A stretch of 64,000 nucleotides of DNA from an uncultured Acetatifactor sp. (GTDB lineage: Bacteria > Bacillota > Clostridia > Lachnospirales > Lachnospiraceae): the NCBI GenBank assembly GCA_934426825.1, contig CAKRYI010000005.1, positions 1 to 64,000 of the forward strand, written 5' to 3'. The translations under genes were made by a program, and so were the position numbers. Numbering within the stretch: position 1 is the stretch's first letter; each line of letters starts with the position of its first letter. Shown piece after piece: positions 1-9,225 of this stretch. The notes below the pieces were generated by a model that was not told where the DNA came from, ran no database searches, and worked only from the letters and a program-made list of their open reading frames with translations.

Positions 1-125
1 TAATGTACGCGAGCGAAAAAACAAGCGGCTGCGAAGCAGACATTTGTTTTTTGCCGCGATAACGAACGAACCGCCTGTGTCAGCAGGCAATGAAGCGCGG
101 ATGCGCTGAGTTCGTGAGCTTTTCT
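1..125. repeat. structured multi-hairpin intergenic repeat (left part possibly cut by window edge)
   Basis: The DNA folds into several perfect short stems. AAAAAACAA (16-24) pairs with TTGTTTTTT (44-52) around an inner CTGC-GAA-GCAG hairpin. CGAAC (63-67) pairs with GTTCG (110-114) around two further hairpins, GCCTG/CAGGC and AGCGC/GCGCT. There is no good reading frame. The arrangement (nested A/T-run arms, GAGCGAAA and CGAACGAA motifs) resembles the element at 50.24-50.37 kb, so I read it as one member of a dispersed structured repeat family. That family assignment is inference. Confidence 0.5.
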
Positions 126-160
126 GTATAAAACTGTATGGGATTGGAGGATGAGCACGG

Positions 161-559
161 ATGAATCAGGAGGAAGCATTGCAGAAAGCCTTGGAGGCGC
201 TGCAGCAGTATGTGTGGAAGCTGGCGCAGAAAGCGGGAGAGAGTGAGGAGTATGCGGCAGAATTGTGGAAGAAGATAGCACGCTCCAACGGCATTTTGCG
301 GGAGTTTGCCTATTTTCACGACACAGGAGATTTCTTGGGTGAGTACAAGGTGGCAGGGTACGGCATTACGGATATTTTGGTGTGGCAGGTGGATCACTTT
401 AAGGCATATCTGGACAGACCGGAGGAGATGAACCGCTACCACAGGGAGAAACTGCTTCTCACCGCCTTTGAGATTCTGTGTAATATGGAAGAAAATCCGC
501 AAGTCTATGTGGAAAAGCTGCGGGGAGAATCCGGCACGGATTTTGTAGATAAGTTCTGA
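161..559 (+). CDS. hypothetical protein, 132 aa
   Basis: An open frame preceded by GGAGG ten bases before the ATG. The product is acidic and soluble-looking, with no signal peptide or membrane segment; the N-terminal ~35 residues (many Glu, Ala, Lys, Leu) look helical. I do not recognise a family. The middle contains aromatic-rich stretches (FAYFHDTGDF, VWQVDHFKAY) that look like a folded core. It stands alone, followed by a strong hairpin at 606-645, so it is probably monocistronic. Moderately sure it is a real gene, with no functional assignment. Confidence 0.6.
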   Translation: MNQEEALQKALEALQQYVWKLAQKAGESEEYAAELWKKIARSNGILREFAYFHDTGDFLGEYKVAGYGITDILVWQVDHFKAYLDRPEEMNRYHREKLLLTAFEILCNMEENPQVYVEKLRGESGTDFVDKF

Positions 560-605
560 TACTGCACTTTCATACCTTTAACACGAAAGATAAAAAGATA
601 CATAA

Positions 606-645
606 CACAAAAGTACCCACGGATAACCATGGGTACTTTATTGTG
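606..645. terminator. hairpin terminator, possibly bidirectional
   Basis: AAAGTACCCA (610-619) pairs perfectly with TGGGTACTTT (630-639), extended outward by CACAA/TTGTG. The flanks are A-rich upstream and T-containing downstream. It lies about 50 bases after the preceding stop codon. The rest of the gap up to the next gene holds only the promoter described separately. Confidence 0.65.
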
Positions 646-775
646 TAAAAGGGGAATTTTTTCGAAAATGCTACTGCATTTACGAACAAGTAAAGTATAT
701 AACAGATTGGATGATTTGTCTATAGCAAAATTAAGTTTTCGTTAAGAAAATACTTGCAAATTTCGACAAAAATGC

Positions 776-804
776 TTGATTTCAATACCGTATAAAGGTA
801 AAAT
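776..804 (+). promoter_or_regulatory. sigma-A type promoter for the FNT channel gene
   Basis: TTGATT (776-781), a 17-base spacer and TAAAAT (799-804), about 90 bases upstream of the channel start codon. The leader that follows holds a GACGTC-rich stretch that may form weak secondary structure. Confidence 0.5.
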
Positions 805-894
805 GGTGCACGTGGGCGTCCTGACGGGAAAAAAGACGTCGAAAAGTAAAAATGACTTGTTAATAGAATGTTAATGTGAGAGGGGTTTAAAAAG

Positions 895-1743
895 ATGGAA
901 AAACATTTTAATTCACCCGCAGAGGTAATTGAAGTTAATATGAAAGCAGGAGAGGGCAAGGCAAGCCTTCCGCTTCTGAAAATGATAATTCTTGGTATTA
1001 TGGCGGGCGCATTTATCGCGCTGGGCGGTGCAACCAGCAACACCGCAGTACATGCCATCACAAACGTGGGACTGGCAAGAACCCTTGCGGGAGCCATTTT
1101 CCCGGTGGGACTTATGATGATTGTATTTGTCGGCGGTGAGCTTTTTACCGGTAACTGCCTTTTGTTCATGGATGTTATCGGAAGAAAGGTGACGGTCAGA
1201 GCGTGCGCACGCAACCTTTTGGTGGTATATTTCAGCAATTTAATCGGAGCGCTCATTATTGATTTCCTGATTTATTATTCCGGCAATTTAGATTACTCCG
1301 GCGGACTGCTTGGAGCATACACGATTAAAGTGGCAGTCGGAAAAATTGCCATCAGCCCGTTAAAGGGAATTACCTCCGGTATTCTCTGCAATGTTTTGGT
1401 TTGTATTGCAATTCTTATGGCGGCGGCTTCCACAGATATTGTGGGTAAGATATGGGGAATTTTCTTCCCGATTCTGGCTTTCGTGGTGGGTGGATTTGAA
1501 CACTGTGTTGCCAACATGTTTTATATCCCTGCGGGAATGCTGGCAGCACAGAATCCGGAATATGTGGCAAAAGCACAGGAGGCATACGGACTGACTGCGG
1601 AACAAATCGGAAATCTCACCGTTTTAAACAGCCTGAATAATTTTATCCCCGTGACACTTGGAAATATCCTCGGAGGAATGGTGTTCGTAGGCCTTCCCTG
1701 CTTTTGGATTTATAAGAAAAACTGGGACGTTAAGAAGAAATAG
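895..1743 (+). CDS. formate/nitrite (FNT-family) channel protein
   Basis: A 282-residue membrane protein of usual length for the pentameric FNT channels (FocA, NirC, HSC). About six hydrophobic segments are visible. The FNT signatures are present: GGELFTGN near residue 80 and EHCVANMFYIPAG near residue 201, the latter carrying the conserved pore His of the family. By family knowledge it moves formate, nitrite or a similar small anion across the cytoplasmic membrane, and formate would suit a fermentative anaerobe. It is not next to pyruvate formate-lyase or nitrite reductase genes, so the substrate is not settled. The start has an upstream GAGAGGGG. Its 3' end overlaps the convergent gene by 14 bases. 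Confidence 0.88.
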   Translation: MEKHFNSPAEVIEVNMKAGEGKASLPLLKMIILGIMAGAFIALGGATSNTAVHAITNVGLARTLAGAIFPVGLMMIVFVGGELFTGNCLLFMDVIGRKVTVRACARNLLVVYFSNLIGALIIDFLIYYSGNLDYSGGLLGAYTIKVAVGKIAISPLKGITSGILCNVLVCIAILMAAASTDIVGKIWGIFFPILAFVVGGFEHCVANMFYIPAGMLAAQNPEYVAKAQEAYGLTAEQIGNLTVLNSLNNFIPVTLGNILGGMVFVGLPCFWIYKKNWDVKKK

Positions 1744-4015
1744 TGCCGTCCACATAAAGCATTTCGTGGTCGAGGGAATCCGGAACCGGAATTCCTCCGT
1801 TACACAGCTTTCGTTTTAATCCGTTTAAGTGGTGGAGCTTCTGGGCTATCTGAATATCATGACGGTTCAGAAGTTCCGTGTACAACGGATTCTGTTTCAA
1901 AGTTTCCCGGATACTCTTCGGGAAAGGACAGTAGGTATATAAGATTTTTCTAGCAACTTTGTTGAGTCTTGGGGAACCGTTCCCCTCAAACATAATCCAG
2001 ATAATATAATCCCGGACAAATATTTCCTTGAAACTGTTCTTTGCTCTCTGGAGACTGGTGCGTACTTTTTCCTTCGCCTCGGCGGAAAGCTCGTGGTTCT
2101 TGCGGTAAAATTGTATGTAATCAAAGTATTCACTGGTGAGGGAGGGGTCGCTGACGTCATTCCAGTGGCTTCCCTGAATCCTCTTGCAAAGCTCCCAGCG
2201 GAATTCTGCTGCCAGACGGGTGGTGGTTACGTTCAAATCCTCCATATGGAAAATGGACACAAGCATACGGCCGGAGCTGTTGCGGCGCTTTCCTTCGATT
2301 TCCTGCCACATGACGCCGCGGACGCCGACGTTTGGCATTAAGATAAAGTCGGGCATGTATTCGAAGTGCACAAGTTCCTTGCCCATGGCGTCCAAGTGAT
2401 CCATATCCATGCTCTCGCGGTAAAACAGCGTGTAGTCAATTTTTTTGATGTCCTCCAATGCCTTGGCGATTGCCGATACGGTGACGTAGGAATCGTCCAA
2501 TTTTTTCAGGACATTATCGGAAATGAACAGAGGGCAGTAGGTGGACACGCGTCCGTAGGTGATTTTGTTGACTACGGGGAACATGTTCTTTAATTCGTAA
2601 TTCACCTTTGCTATAGTGTCGGTTTCCAAAGCCTGCTGTTCCGCTTCGGAGATGGTACCGCCCAATTTCTGCTTGTGGACATAATCGAAGTAATCCTGAT
2701 CGAATTCGTTACGGCTCGGCTCCTTTTTGCCGTGGAAAATGGCAAGCAGCCAGTCGTAAAAGGTGTAGACGCCCTGTGTACTGTGGTCGGTTATGGTTTC
2801 CGACAGATTGCGGAGGTATACGGCATTGGAAAGACCTGCCAGTTCCTCGTCAACGTACCCGAAATACAAAAACATCATGACGGGCGCCGGAACAACGGGA
2901 GCCTCAAGGGTGCGCTTGAACAGTACGGCGTACAGGGCATAGTATTCCGTGGTGAGCTGCGCACGGAGTCTGCAGCAGTCCTCGTCGGTGGAGAACTTGT
3001 CCTCCATCTGTTTGTATGCCTGTATGTGCTGCCGGAAGCTGGAGGCAACCTCCAAATCGGGACCGGCAAAATCCAGTATGGTATTTAAGGAGCCCACCAG
3101 TTCGCCTAACGAAGCGGAATCGGTATCCTCGGCGGGACGGTCGTTTGTCGGACTCTTTATAAGCGACAGCTTGTGCTGGAAGGAATCAATACGCCTTGCA
3201 TACAGTGACGGGTCTACCGGGCTGTTCTTTCCAAAGTGCTTGATAATGCGGTTAATGTCCTCCAAAAGCTCGTCGGCATCGTCGCAGTCCTGACCCAGCT
3301 TGTAATACAGTGAGGTGTAGAAATCAAACAAATCGTCCTCGGACGCATTGAAATAATATTCACCAATCTGCTGCAGATAGCGGAACTGTTCTTCCAGGGA
3401 GGAGAAAGTTTTGCGGTAATCCAGACTGCACTTGCGTAAAAATCCGGTTACAATGGCGGAGTCCTGCACAAGAATCTTGTAGCCGTCCGCCGCAAGGACA
3501 TGTGCCAGTCCGAGATAGTAGCCGGACAGCCACAAATCGGGATCCTCGTCACCCAAAAAGGTGGACAGTTCTTCCGACTGCGTTAACGTCCGGGGAGTTA
3601 CCCGGTAGCGTTTGCACAATGTCTGATATTTGTCATAGTCTTCCTGCAGGTTGTGATAAAAGCTGCTGCAGTTTAAAGAGAACACGGAACTGTTTTCCAA
3701 CAGTATGTTCATCTGGTGAAAGGCGGAGAGGAGAAACAGTCTCGCCACATCCGGGTGCTTTTTCATCAAGTCATCCAATGCCGTTGTGTTGACATAAGAA
3801 TAAGTGACAATCGAAGCGTCCTCCGCCACAATATATTTCAGAAAATGTACTTCCGAACAGATTTCACAGACACCGATTACGTCCCCCTTGCCCAAGGTGT
3901 ATGTACCGCCGGGGTACGCCACCGTGATACGGCCGTCGGTGATAAGGTGCAGCGCGGTCATGGGCTGCCCATAGTCGTATATTATACTTCCTTTTTCCAG
4001 AGTAATTCCTGCCAT
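1730..4015 (-). CDS. large cyclic-nucleotide-binding-domain protein, 761 aa, unknown role
   Basis: The first ~120 residues look like a Crp/cNMP-binding beta-roll (ITLEKGSIIYDYGQPMTALHLITDGRI split over two strands, then TLGKGDVIGV). The Crp/Fnr-type DNA-binding helix-turn-helix that would normally follow is not apparent. Instead there are over 600 residues of mostly helical, charged sequence that I do not recognise. No signal peptide or obvious membrane segment. The start was set at the ATG preceded by GAAGG with good spacing; an in-frame ATG eight codons upstream has no ribosome binding site. It is transcribed divergently from the next gene and converges on the FNT channel. A cytoplasmic ligand-sensing protein is plausible; any signalling role is inference. 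Confidence 0.75.
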   Translation of the reverse strand: MAGITLEKGSIIYDYGQPMTALHLITDGRITVAYPGGTYTLGKGDVIGVCEICSEVHFLKYIVAEDASIVTYSYVNTTALDDLMKKHPDVARLFLLSAFHQMNILLENSSVFSLNCSSFYHNLQEDYDKYQTLCKRYRVTPRTLTQSEELSTFLGDEDPDLWLSGYYLGLAHVLAADGYKILVQDSAIVTGFLRKCSLDYRKTFSSLEEQFRYLQQIGEYYFNASEDDLFDFYTSLYYKLGQDCDDADELLEDINRIIKHFGKNSPVDPSLYARRIDSFQHKLSLIKSPTNDRPAEDTDSASLGELVGSLNTILDFAGPDLEVASSFRQHIQAYKQMEDKFSTDEDCCRLRAQLTTEYYALYAVLFKRTLEAPVVPAPVMMFLYFGYVDEELAGLSNAVYLRNLSETITDHSTQGVYTFYDWLLAIFHGKKEPSRNEFDQDYFDYVHKQKLGGTISEAEQQALETDTIAKVNYELKNMFPVVNKITYGRVSTYCPLFISDNVLKKLDDSYVTVSAIAKALEDIKKIDYTLFYRESMDMDHLDAMGKELVHFEYMPDFILMPNVGVRGVMWQEIEGKRRNSSGRMLVSIFHMEDLNVTTTRLAAEFRWELCKRIQGSHWNDVSDPSLTSEYFDYIQFYRKNHELSAEAKEKVRTSLQRAKNSFKEIFVRDYIIWIMFEGNGSPRLNKVARKILYTYCPFPKSIRETLKQNPLYTELLNRHDIQIAQKLHHLNGLKRKLCNGGIPVPDSLDHEMLYVDGTISS

Positions 4016-4152
4016 ATAGATACCTTCATCCCTTTCCATATGTTATATAACTATAGTATAACTCAACTTGTATGTAATTTTCTACTGTACTTTTGATAAA
4101 AATGTGATAAAATAAAAATACATACGTGTCAGTTTTGTTGGGAGGTGCCGAA

Positions 4153-4617
4153 GTGGAACAGACGATGGAGTACAGACAACAGTTAATTCAGGAATATAAA
4201 CAGGCAGCAATGCCTCTTTTACACTATCTTCCGTGGATGGAACAGCATGCGGGCAAGGCGGCAAGCTCGTCCTATGAGAGCAGTCAGCTGACGGAACATT
4301 CCATGGGATTTCCGGTTTACGATGGAACGCTGATGAATTTTGTGAAGGAAGCGTCCAAATCGACACTTATGGATAAGAATTACAGATATGTATATTCCCG
4401 TAACCATATCAGGAACCATAAGGATGAACGCATATTAATCGAAAAGGCGGGCATCAATGAGTGGAATATCCTGCGGGGAATCCTGTCCAACTATGTCTTG
4501 GGAGGCAGAACGAAGGGAACCTTGTGGAGCGAGGCGGTACGGGAAGAAATCTTTTATCTGATTTTAAAGCAGATGAAGAGCATTATAGAGTATTGGGACA
4601 GGCCTTTTGAGGTCTGA
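4153..4617 (+). CDS. conserved hypothetical protein, 154 aa
   Basis: Start chosen at a GTG with GGAGG seven bases upstream; an earlier in-frame GTG lies before that ribosome binding site. The product is soluble, with a basic central stretch (RYVYSRNHIRNHKDER) and a helical C-terminus (REEIFYLILKQMKSII). It lacks a signal peptide and membrane segments. The stop lies 16 bases before the start of the TetR gene, so the two are almost certainly co-transcribed. I do not recognise the family. A link to whatever the TetR protein controls is only contextual inference. Confidence 0.7.
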   Translation: MEQTMEYRQQLIQEYKQAAMPLLHYLPWMEQHAGKAASSSYESSQLTEHSMGFPVYDGTLMNFVKEASKSTLMDKNYRYVYSRNHIRNHKDERILIEKAGINEWNILRGILSNYVLGGRTKGTLWSEAVREEIFYLILKQMKSIIEYWDRPFEV

Positions 4618-4633
4618 TTGTGTGGAGGTAGTG

Positions 4634-5221
4634 ATGGGCGACAAATCGGTACAGAAGAAAAAATACATTTTGGAGACTGCCAGAAAGGTTTTCATGGAGA
4701 AAGGATTTAAGAAAGTCACCATGAAGGACATTGTGGAAGCCTGCAATATCAGCCGCGGAGGTCTCTACCTCTATTTTGACAATACCAGTCAGATTTTTTT
4801 GGAGGTCTTGAAGCTGGAAAGTCAGGAGGCGGATGATGTATTTTCTGACAGTATCACGGAGGATGCAACGGCAGCGGATATTCTGATTTTGTTTTTACAG
4901 GAACAGAAGAAGGAACTGCTCCGCCGTAAAAATACGCTGACACAGGCGGTGTATGAATTCTATTTTGAGAACGAGCTCCCCAAGAAAGATAATATTTTGA
5001 AAAAGCAGTTTGATTCCGCAGTGAAGATTATTGAGAAATTAATCGAGGCGGGAGTGGACAACGGCGAGTTTTACTGTGAGGACTGCAAGGGTACGGCGCG
5101 CAATATTATGTTCGTGCTGGAAGGACTGAAAATATCCGCACAGACAATCAATATCACGGCGGAGGCTGTGGACAGGGAGATTTCCTATATTTTGAAAGGA
5201 CTCGGCGTGGAAGAAGAATAG
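4634..5221 (+). CDS. TetR/AcrR-family transcriptional regulator
   Basis: The N-terminal ~50 residues form a typical TetR helix-turn-helix: ILETARKVFMEKGFKKVTMK, then DIVEACNISRGGLYLYFDN. The remaining ~140 residues would be the helical ligand-binding and dimerisation domain. Length (195 aa) is usual. The ATG was preferred because GGAGG sits five bases upstream; a TTG further upstream gives an implausible N-terminus. It follows the 154-aa hypothetical gene within 20 bases and ends at a clear terminator. By family it is a ligand-responsive repressor. No transporter sits beside it, so the target is unknown. Confidence 0.9.
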   Translation: MGDKSVQKKKYILETARKVFMEKGFKKVTMKDIVEACNISRGGLYLYFDNTSQIFLEVLKLESQEADDVFSDSITEDATAADILILFLQEQKKELLRRKNTLTQAVYEFYFENELPKKDNILKKQFDSAVKIIEKLIEAGVDNGEFYCEDCKGTARNIMFVLEGLKISAQTINITAEAVDREISYILKGLGVEEE

Positions 5222-5236
5222 GACCGGCAATGATAT

Positions 5237-5270
5237 GCTTCAAGGGAGATTACTTCTTTGGAGCTTTTTT
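5237..5270 (+). terminator. Rho-independent terminator after the TetR gene
   Basis: An 11-pair stem starting GCTTCAAGGGA, closed by TTCTTTGGAGC with three G-U pairs, followed by six T. It separates the regulator from purL. Confidence 0.75.
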
Positions 5271-5315
5271 GCGGGTAACAGGATAAAATCTATCCAAATT
5301 TGTCATTTTGTGCTA

Positions 5316-5344
5316 TTGTCGTAAAGAAAGATGTAGTGTATCAT
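5316..5344 (+). promoter_or_regulatory. promoter of purL
   Basis: TTGTCG, a 17-base spacer and TATCAT, about 30 bases before the purL start codon. I see no purine riboswitch in the short leader. Confidence 0.5.
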
Positions 5345-5374
5345 AAATTATAAATATATTTTCGGAGGAACAAC

Positions 5375-8300
5375 ATGGGTAACGTAAGGCGCATTTATGT
5401 AGAAAAGAAGGAACCTTATGCGGTAAAGGCAAAGGAGTTACACGAGGATTTAAAAAATTATCTGGGGATTGCAGTGGACAGTCTCCGCATTTTTATCCGC
5501 TATGACGTGGAGAATATTTCGGATGAGGTGTTTGCCAAGGCTTGCAGGACGGTATTTTCTGAGCCGCCCGTGGATGATTTATATGAAGAAACCATAGAGA
5601 TTCCCGCCGGAGGACGGGTATTTTCCGTGGAGTTTCTGCCCGGTCAGTTTGACCAGAGAGCGGATTCCGCAGTACAGTGTGTGAAATTCCTCAATGAGAA
5701 CGAGGAGCCTGTTATTAAGACAGCTGTCACTTATCTGATTACCGGAAACGTGACGGATGAGGAGTTTGACAAGATTAAGGCATACTGCATTAACCCGGTG
5801 GACTCGAGAGAGACCGATATGGTGAAGCCGGACACTCTGATTACCGTGTATGACGAGCCGGCGGATGTGGCTGTGTTTGACGGATTTAAGGATATGCCGG
5901 AGCAGGAACTGCATAAACTGTATGATTCTCTGGGTCTGGCTATGACCTTTAAGGACTTTTTACATATTCAGAAATATTTCCATGATGACGAGAAGAGAAA
6001 TCCTTCCATGACGGAAATCCGTGTGCTGGACACTTATTGGTCCGACCACTGCCGTCACACGACATTCTCCACGGAGCTTACGGATGTGGAGTTCGGCGAG
6101 GGGTATTACCGTTCTCCGCTTGAGACGACTTACCAGAGCTATTTGGATACCAGAGAAGAAATTTTCGGAGACAGAAAAGACAAGTTTGTCTGCCTGATGG
6201 ATCTTGCTTTGATGGCAATGCGTAAACTGAAAAAAGACGGCAAACTGGATGATATGGAGGAGTCGGATGAAATCAATGCCTGCTCCGTTGTTGTGCCGGT
6301 GGAGATGGATTACGGCGATCACAAGGAGACGGAGGAGTGGCTCGTATTCTTTAAAAACGAGACCCACAACCACCCGACGGAAATCGAGCCTTTCGGTGGT
6401 GCGGCAACCTGTTTGGGCGGCGCTATCCGTGACCCTCTTTCCGGAAGAGGCTATGTATATCAGGCAATGCGTGTGACCGGTGCGGCAGACCCCACCGTTC
6501 CCGTTTCCGAGACACTGCACGGCAAACTTTCCCAGAAGAAACTGGTTCGCGGTGCAGCCAGCGGTTATTCCTCCTACGGTAACCAGATTGGTCTTGCAAC
6601 CGGATTTGTAAAAGAAATTTATCACCCTTCCTATGTGGCAAAGAGAATGGAGATTGGTGCTGTAATGGGTGCCGCTCCCCGCAAAAATGTCATCCGCGAG
6701 ACTTCCGACCCCGGAGATATTATCATTCTTTTGGGCGGACGTACCGGCAGAGACGGCTGCGGCGGTGCAACCGGTTCCTCCAAGGTACATACCGAGAAGT
6801 CCATTGAGACCTGCGGCGCTGAGGTTCAGAAGGGTAATGCGCCTACCGAGAGAAAGATTCAGAGACTGTTCCGCCGCGAGGAGGTCAGCCGCCTGATTAA
6901 GAAATGTAACGATTTTGGTGCCGGCGGAGTATCCGTTGCCATCGGTGAGTTGGCAGACGGTCTGACCGTGGATTTGGACAAGGTTCCGAAGAAGTATGCC
7001 GGATTGGACGGCACGGAGCTTGCTATTTCCGAGTCTCAGGAGCGTATGGCGGTTGTGGTAGACCCGAAAGATGTGGACGCTTTCTTAAAATATGCCGCTG
7101 AGGAAAATCTGGAGGCGGTTGTTGTGGCTACCGTAACCGAGGAGCCCAGACTGGTGCTGAACTGGAGAGGCAAGAAGATTGTTGATTTGAAGAGAGCCTT
7201 TTTGGACACCAACGGCGCTCATCAGGAGACCACGGTAAAGGTGGATATTCCGGTAGAGGAAGATAATTATTTTGAAAAATGGGCTGTGCCCGCTGTCGGA
7301 GAGAAGTTGGAGGACGGCGATATTAAGGGCGCATGGCTTGCTCTGTTGAATGATTTGAATGTCTGCTCACAGAAAGGTCTGGTGGAAATGTTCGACTCCT
7401 CCATCGGCGCCGGAAGTGTGCTTATGCCTTACGGCGGTAAGTATCAGCTTACGGAAACACAGGCAATGGTGGCAAAACTTCCCGTACTGCAGGGTAAGAC
7501 GGATACCGTTACCATGATGAGTTACGGATTTGACCCGTATCTGTCCTCATGGAGCCCTTATCACGGAGCGGTATATGCAGTGGTGGAATCCATGGCAAAA
7601 ATTGTGGCTAACGGTGGTGATTTCAGCAAGATTCGTTTCACCTTCCAGGAATATTTCCGCCGCATGACCAGCGACCCGGAGCGTTGGAGCCAGCCTTTTG
7701 CGGCGCTGTTGGGTGCTTATGATGCGCAGATTGGATTCGGACTGCCCTCCATAGGCGGTAAGGACAGTATGTCCGGTACATTCAACGATATTGATGTTCC
7801 GCCCACACTGGTATCTTTTGCAGTGGACATTGCAAAGTACAAAGATATTGTGACACCGGAATTAAAGACTCCCGGAAATAAGCTGGTTCGTTTTGAGATT
7901 GAAAAAGATGATTTTGATATTCCCATGTATGAGGCGGTTGCACGTCTGTACGGTGAGATTCATAAACTGACGGAAGAAAAGGTGATTGTGTCCGCGTATG
8001 CACTGGATTCTAAGGGTGTGGCGGCAGCCGTTTCCAAGATGGCATTCGGTAATAAGTTAGGCGTTGCCATTGACAATGAGGTGACAACGGACGATTTGTT
8101 TGCAAACGGTCTGGGCGACATTTTAGCAGAAATCCCGGCAGACAAGCTGGCACTGTTGGATGAGAGGGAGTTAGAGTACACCTTGATTGGTACGGTGACA
8201 GAGGATGCGGCATTTACCTGCGGAGATGTTACCATTTCCATGGACGAGGCTTTGAACGCATGGAAATCCAAACTGGAGAAGGTATTCCCTACCAAGGCGG

Positions 8301-9172
8301 AAAAAGGCTGTGAGCCGGTTGCAAGCGGACTTTACAAGGCGGACAGCATTTATGTCTGCAAGAACAAAGTGGCAAAGCCCACCGTATTCATTCCGGTATT
8401 CCCCGGCACGAACTGTGAGTACGACAGTGCGAAGGCATTTGAGAGAGCGGGTGCCAGTGTCATTACAAAGGTATTCCGCAACCTGAGCGCAGAGGATATT
8501 CGTGAATCCGTGGATGAGTTTGAAAAGGCTATTAATCAGGCGCAGATTATCATGTTCCCCGGCGGATTTTCCGCAGGTGACGAGCCGGACGGAAGTGCGA
8601 AGTTCTTTGCAACCGCATTCCAGAACGCTAAGATGAAAGAGGCTGTCACCAAGCTGTTACAGGAGAGAGACGGTCTTGCACTGGGTATCTGTAACGGATT
8701 CCAAGCATTGATTAAATTAGGACTGGTGCCTTACGGTGAGGTTGTCGGTCAGAAAGAGGATTCCCCGACGCTGACTTTCAACACCATTAACCGCCATATT
8801 TCCAAGATGGTATACACGAAAGTGGTTTCCAATAAGTCTCCATGGTTACAGGGTGCAACCTTGGGCGCTACCTACTGCAACCCCGCATCCCACGGAGAGG
8901 GACGTTTCGTAGCTCCGAAGGAGTGGCTGGATAAGCTGTTTGCAAACGGACAGGTGGCAACCCAGTATGCAGACCAGAATGGCAATATCACCATGGACGA
9001 GGAGTACAATGTAAACGGTTCTTACTGCGCAATCGAGGGTATTACCTCTCACGACGGAAGATGTTTCGGTAAGATGGCTCATTCCGAGAGACGTGACGTG
9101 GCTGTGGCTGTGAATATTTACGGCGAGCAGGATATGAAGATTTTCGAGAGCGGTGTGGAGTATTTTAAATAA
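5375..9172 (+). CDS. purL: phosphoribosylformylglycinamidine synthase, single-chain form
   Basis: Converts FGAR, ATP and glutamine to FGAM, the fourth step of IMP synthesis, in the cytoplasm. At 1265 residues it is the large fused type (PurS-like N-terminus, two AIR-synthase-like halves, C-terminal glutaminase) rather than the split PurS/PurL/PurQ set of Bacillus. Visible marks are the TYWSDHCRHTTF motif near residue 220, ETHNHPTEIEPFGGAATC near 330, a second Gly-rich half with PSIGGKDSMSG, and a class I amidotransferase starting near PVFPGTNCEYDSA. The catalytic Cys1106 lies in GICNGFQ and the active-site His in ASHGEGRF. The ribosome binding site is GGAGGA. It has its own promoter and no other pur genes nearby. 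Confidence 0.98.
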   Translation: MGNVRRIYVEKKEPYAVKAKELHEDLKNYLGIAVDSLRIFIRYDVENISDEVFAKACRTVFSEPPVDDLYEETIEIPAGGRVFSVEFLPGQFDQRADSAVQCVKFLNENEEPVIKTAVTYLITGNVTDEEFDKIKAYCINPVDSRETDMVKPDTLITVYDEPADVAVFDGFKDMPEQELHKLYDSLGLAMTFKDFLHIQKYFHDDEKRNPSMTEIRVLDTYWSDHCRHTTFSTELTDVEFGEGYYRSPLETTYQSYLDTREEIFGDRKDKFVCLMDLALMAMRKLKKDGKLDDMEESDEINACSVVVPVEMDYGDHKETEEWLVFFKNETHNHPTEIEPFGGAATCLGGAIRDPLSGRGYVYQAMRVTGAADPTVPVSETLHGKLSQKKLVRGAASGYSSYGNQIGLATGFVKEIYHPSYVAKRMEIGAVMGAAPRKNVIRETSDPGDIIILLGGRTGRDGCGGATGSSKVHTEKSIETCGAEVQKGNAPTERKIQRLFRREEVSRLIKKCNDFGAGGVSVAIGELADGLTVDLDKVPKKYAGLDGTELAISESQERMAVVVDPKDVDAFLKYAAEENLEAVVVATVTEEPRLVLNWRGKKIVDLKRAFLDTNGAHQETTVKVDIPVEEDNYFEKWAVPAVGEKLEDGDIKGAWLALLNDLNVCSQKGLVEMFDSSIGAGSVLMPYGGKYQLTETQAMVAKLPVLQGKTDTVTMMSYGFDPYLSSWSPYHGAVYAVVESMAKIVANGGDFSKIRFTFQEYFRRMTSDPERWSQPFAALLGAYDAQIGFGLPSIGGKDSMSGTFNDIDVPPTLVSFAVDIAKYKDIVTPELKTPGNKLVRFEIEKDDFDIPMYEAVARLYGEIHKLTEEKVIVSAYALDSKGVAAAVSKMAFGNKLGVAIDNEVTTDDLFANGLGDILAEIPADKLALLDERELEYTLIGTVTEDAAFTCGDVTISMDEALNAWKSKLEKVFPTKAEKGCEPVASGLYKADSIYVCKNKVAKPTVFIPVFPGTNCEYDSAKAFERAGASVITKVFRNLSAEDIRESVDEFEKAINQAQIIMFPGGFSAGDEPDGSAKFFATAFQNAKMKEAVTKLLQERDGLALGICNGFQALIKLGLVPYGEVVGQKEDSPTLTFNTINRHISKMVYTKVVSNKSPWLQGATLGATYCNPASHGEGRFVAPKEWLDKLFANGQVATQYADQNGNITMDEEYNVNGSYCAIEGITSHDGRCFGKMAHSERRDVAVAVNIYGEQDMKIFESGVEYFK

Positions 9173-9225
9173 AAGATAAGGTATGGCAGAAAGGGCGATG
9201 GTAGGACATCGCAGGGGTGAAGAGT

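Noticed and set aside
5960..6790. 276-codon minus-strand frame inside purL
   Set aside because: Lies wholly within a conserved enzyme gene, lacks a ribosome binding site and shows no family motif.
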